A DNA stretch of 6,135 bases from JBEGQX01 sp041180805 (GTDB lineage Bacteria; Planctomycetota; Planctomycetia; Gemmatales; Gemmataceae). The translations under genes and the position numbers were made by a program. Below the pieces are notes generated by a model. The model made no database searches and had not been told where the DNA came from. It saw only the letters and a list, made by a program, of their open reading frames with translations. Within the stretch, counting starts at the first letter, position 1. The number at the start of each line of letters is the position of its first letter. This document shows, piece by piece, positions 5,884-6,135 of the stretch. The stretch is from the NCBI GenBank assembly GCA_041180805.1, contig JBEGQX010000341.1, positions 1 to 6,135 of the forward strand, given 5' to 3'.

Positions 5884-6101
5884 AGGGTCACCACCCAAGT
5901 TTCCCCATCCTTGCTGCCAAACTTATCCCCCACTTTCAGAGTGGTGTTTGGAGATGTGTGAATCTGTCCATTTAGTTGAATATGCCCTTCGCGGATCAGA
6001 TATTTTGACTGACCACCAGTGGACCCTATGCCAGCCTTTTTGACGGCCTGAACCAAAGTAATTCCATCCGAATGCAGCAATAATTCCCTGATATTTTCCA
6101 T
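5880..6101 (-). CDS. Small S4-domain RNA-binding protein (YaaA/YbcJ type)
   Basis: A 73-residue protein that is essentially one S4 domain, the small RNA-binding module also found in ribosomal protein S4, pseudouridine synthases and heat-shock protein Hsp15. The S4 pattern is clear: helix (ITLVQAVKKAGI, 14-25), the family's STGGQSKYLIREGHIQLNG (27-45, cf. TGGQAKxLIxEGxVxVNG), and the closing strand TTLKVGDKF (53-61). Lys33 and Arg37 in the second helix are typical RNA-contacting positions. The length and STGGQ motif fit the stand-alone YaaA/YbcJ group, some of which have been linked to ribosome assembly or to recF neighbourhoods; no such context is visible here. ATG 6101-6099 has a good ribosome-binding site, AGGGTGA (6111-6105), so the start is well supported. 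Its TGA overlaps the GTG of the downstream MATE gene. The promoter must lie in the last bases of the window or beyond. Confidence 0.9.
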   Translation of the reverse strand: MENIRELLLHSDGITLVQAVKKAGIGSTGGQSKYLIREGHIQLNGQIHTSPNTTLKVGDKFGSKDGETWVVTL

Positions 6102-6104
6102 GAA

Positions 6105-6111
6105 TCACCCT
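6105..6111 (-). promoter_or_regulatory. Ribosome-binding site of the S4-domain gene
   Basis: On the minus strand AGGGTGA ends 3 bases before ATG 6101, with its G-run about 6 bases from the start. It complements the 16S 3' tail in the GGTGA part and is one of the better Shine-Dalgarno matches in the window. Confidence 0.55.
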
Positions 6112-6135
6112 GGAGAAAAAGCAAACACGCTTCCA

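Overview
This is a bacterial chromosomal window of moderate GC (roughly mid-40s percent by eye) with dense, compactly spaced genes. It holds six protein genes and one tRNA. No insertion sequence, phage gene, CRISPR array or rRNA was seen. The tRNA does not encode its 3' CCA, and several genes lack an obvious Shine-Dalgarno sequence. From memory, the gene trio on the left resembles loci of the Planctomycetota/Verrucomicrobiota (PVC) group. That placement is a low-confidence inference, because nothing in the window is a decisive taxonomic marker.

Left block, minus strand (about 1-2300): a probable three-gene operon read leftward. It starts with a radical SAM protein of the HemN/HemW superfamily. 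A GcvH-like lipoyl-domain protein follows 20 bases later, and then a conserved protein of unknown function that starts 1 base after the GcvH-like stop and runs off the window. The last gene is open for 165 codons to the edge. None of the canonical glycine-cleavage partners (T, P or L proteins) is visible. The radical SAM protein lacks the heme-binding signature I expect of HemW. This operon is the most interesting part of the window: it may be a lipoyl-carrier/radical SAM/redox module of unassigned function.

Middle, plus strand (2445-4452): a tRNA-Leu(CAA), then mtaB, which encodes the methylthiotransferase that turns t6A37 of ANN-decoding tRNAs into ms2t6A37. After a 117-base spacer carrying a plausible sigma-70-type promoter and a small palindrome comes a short STAS-like protein with a degenerate phosphorylation motif. 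The 2301-2444 gap between the divergent left operon and the tRNA contains a clear stem-loop.

Right block, minus strand (4456-6101): a small S4-domain RNA-binding protein whose stop codon overlaps the GTG start of a 12-helix MATE-family exporter. The exporter gene converges on the STAS-like gene with only 3 bases between the stops. No spacer in the window exceeds 300 bases.
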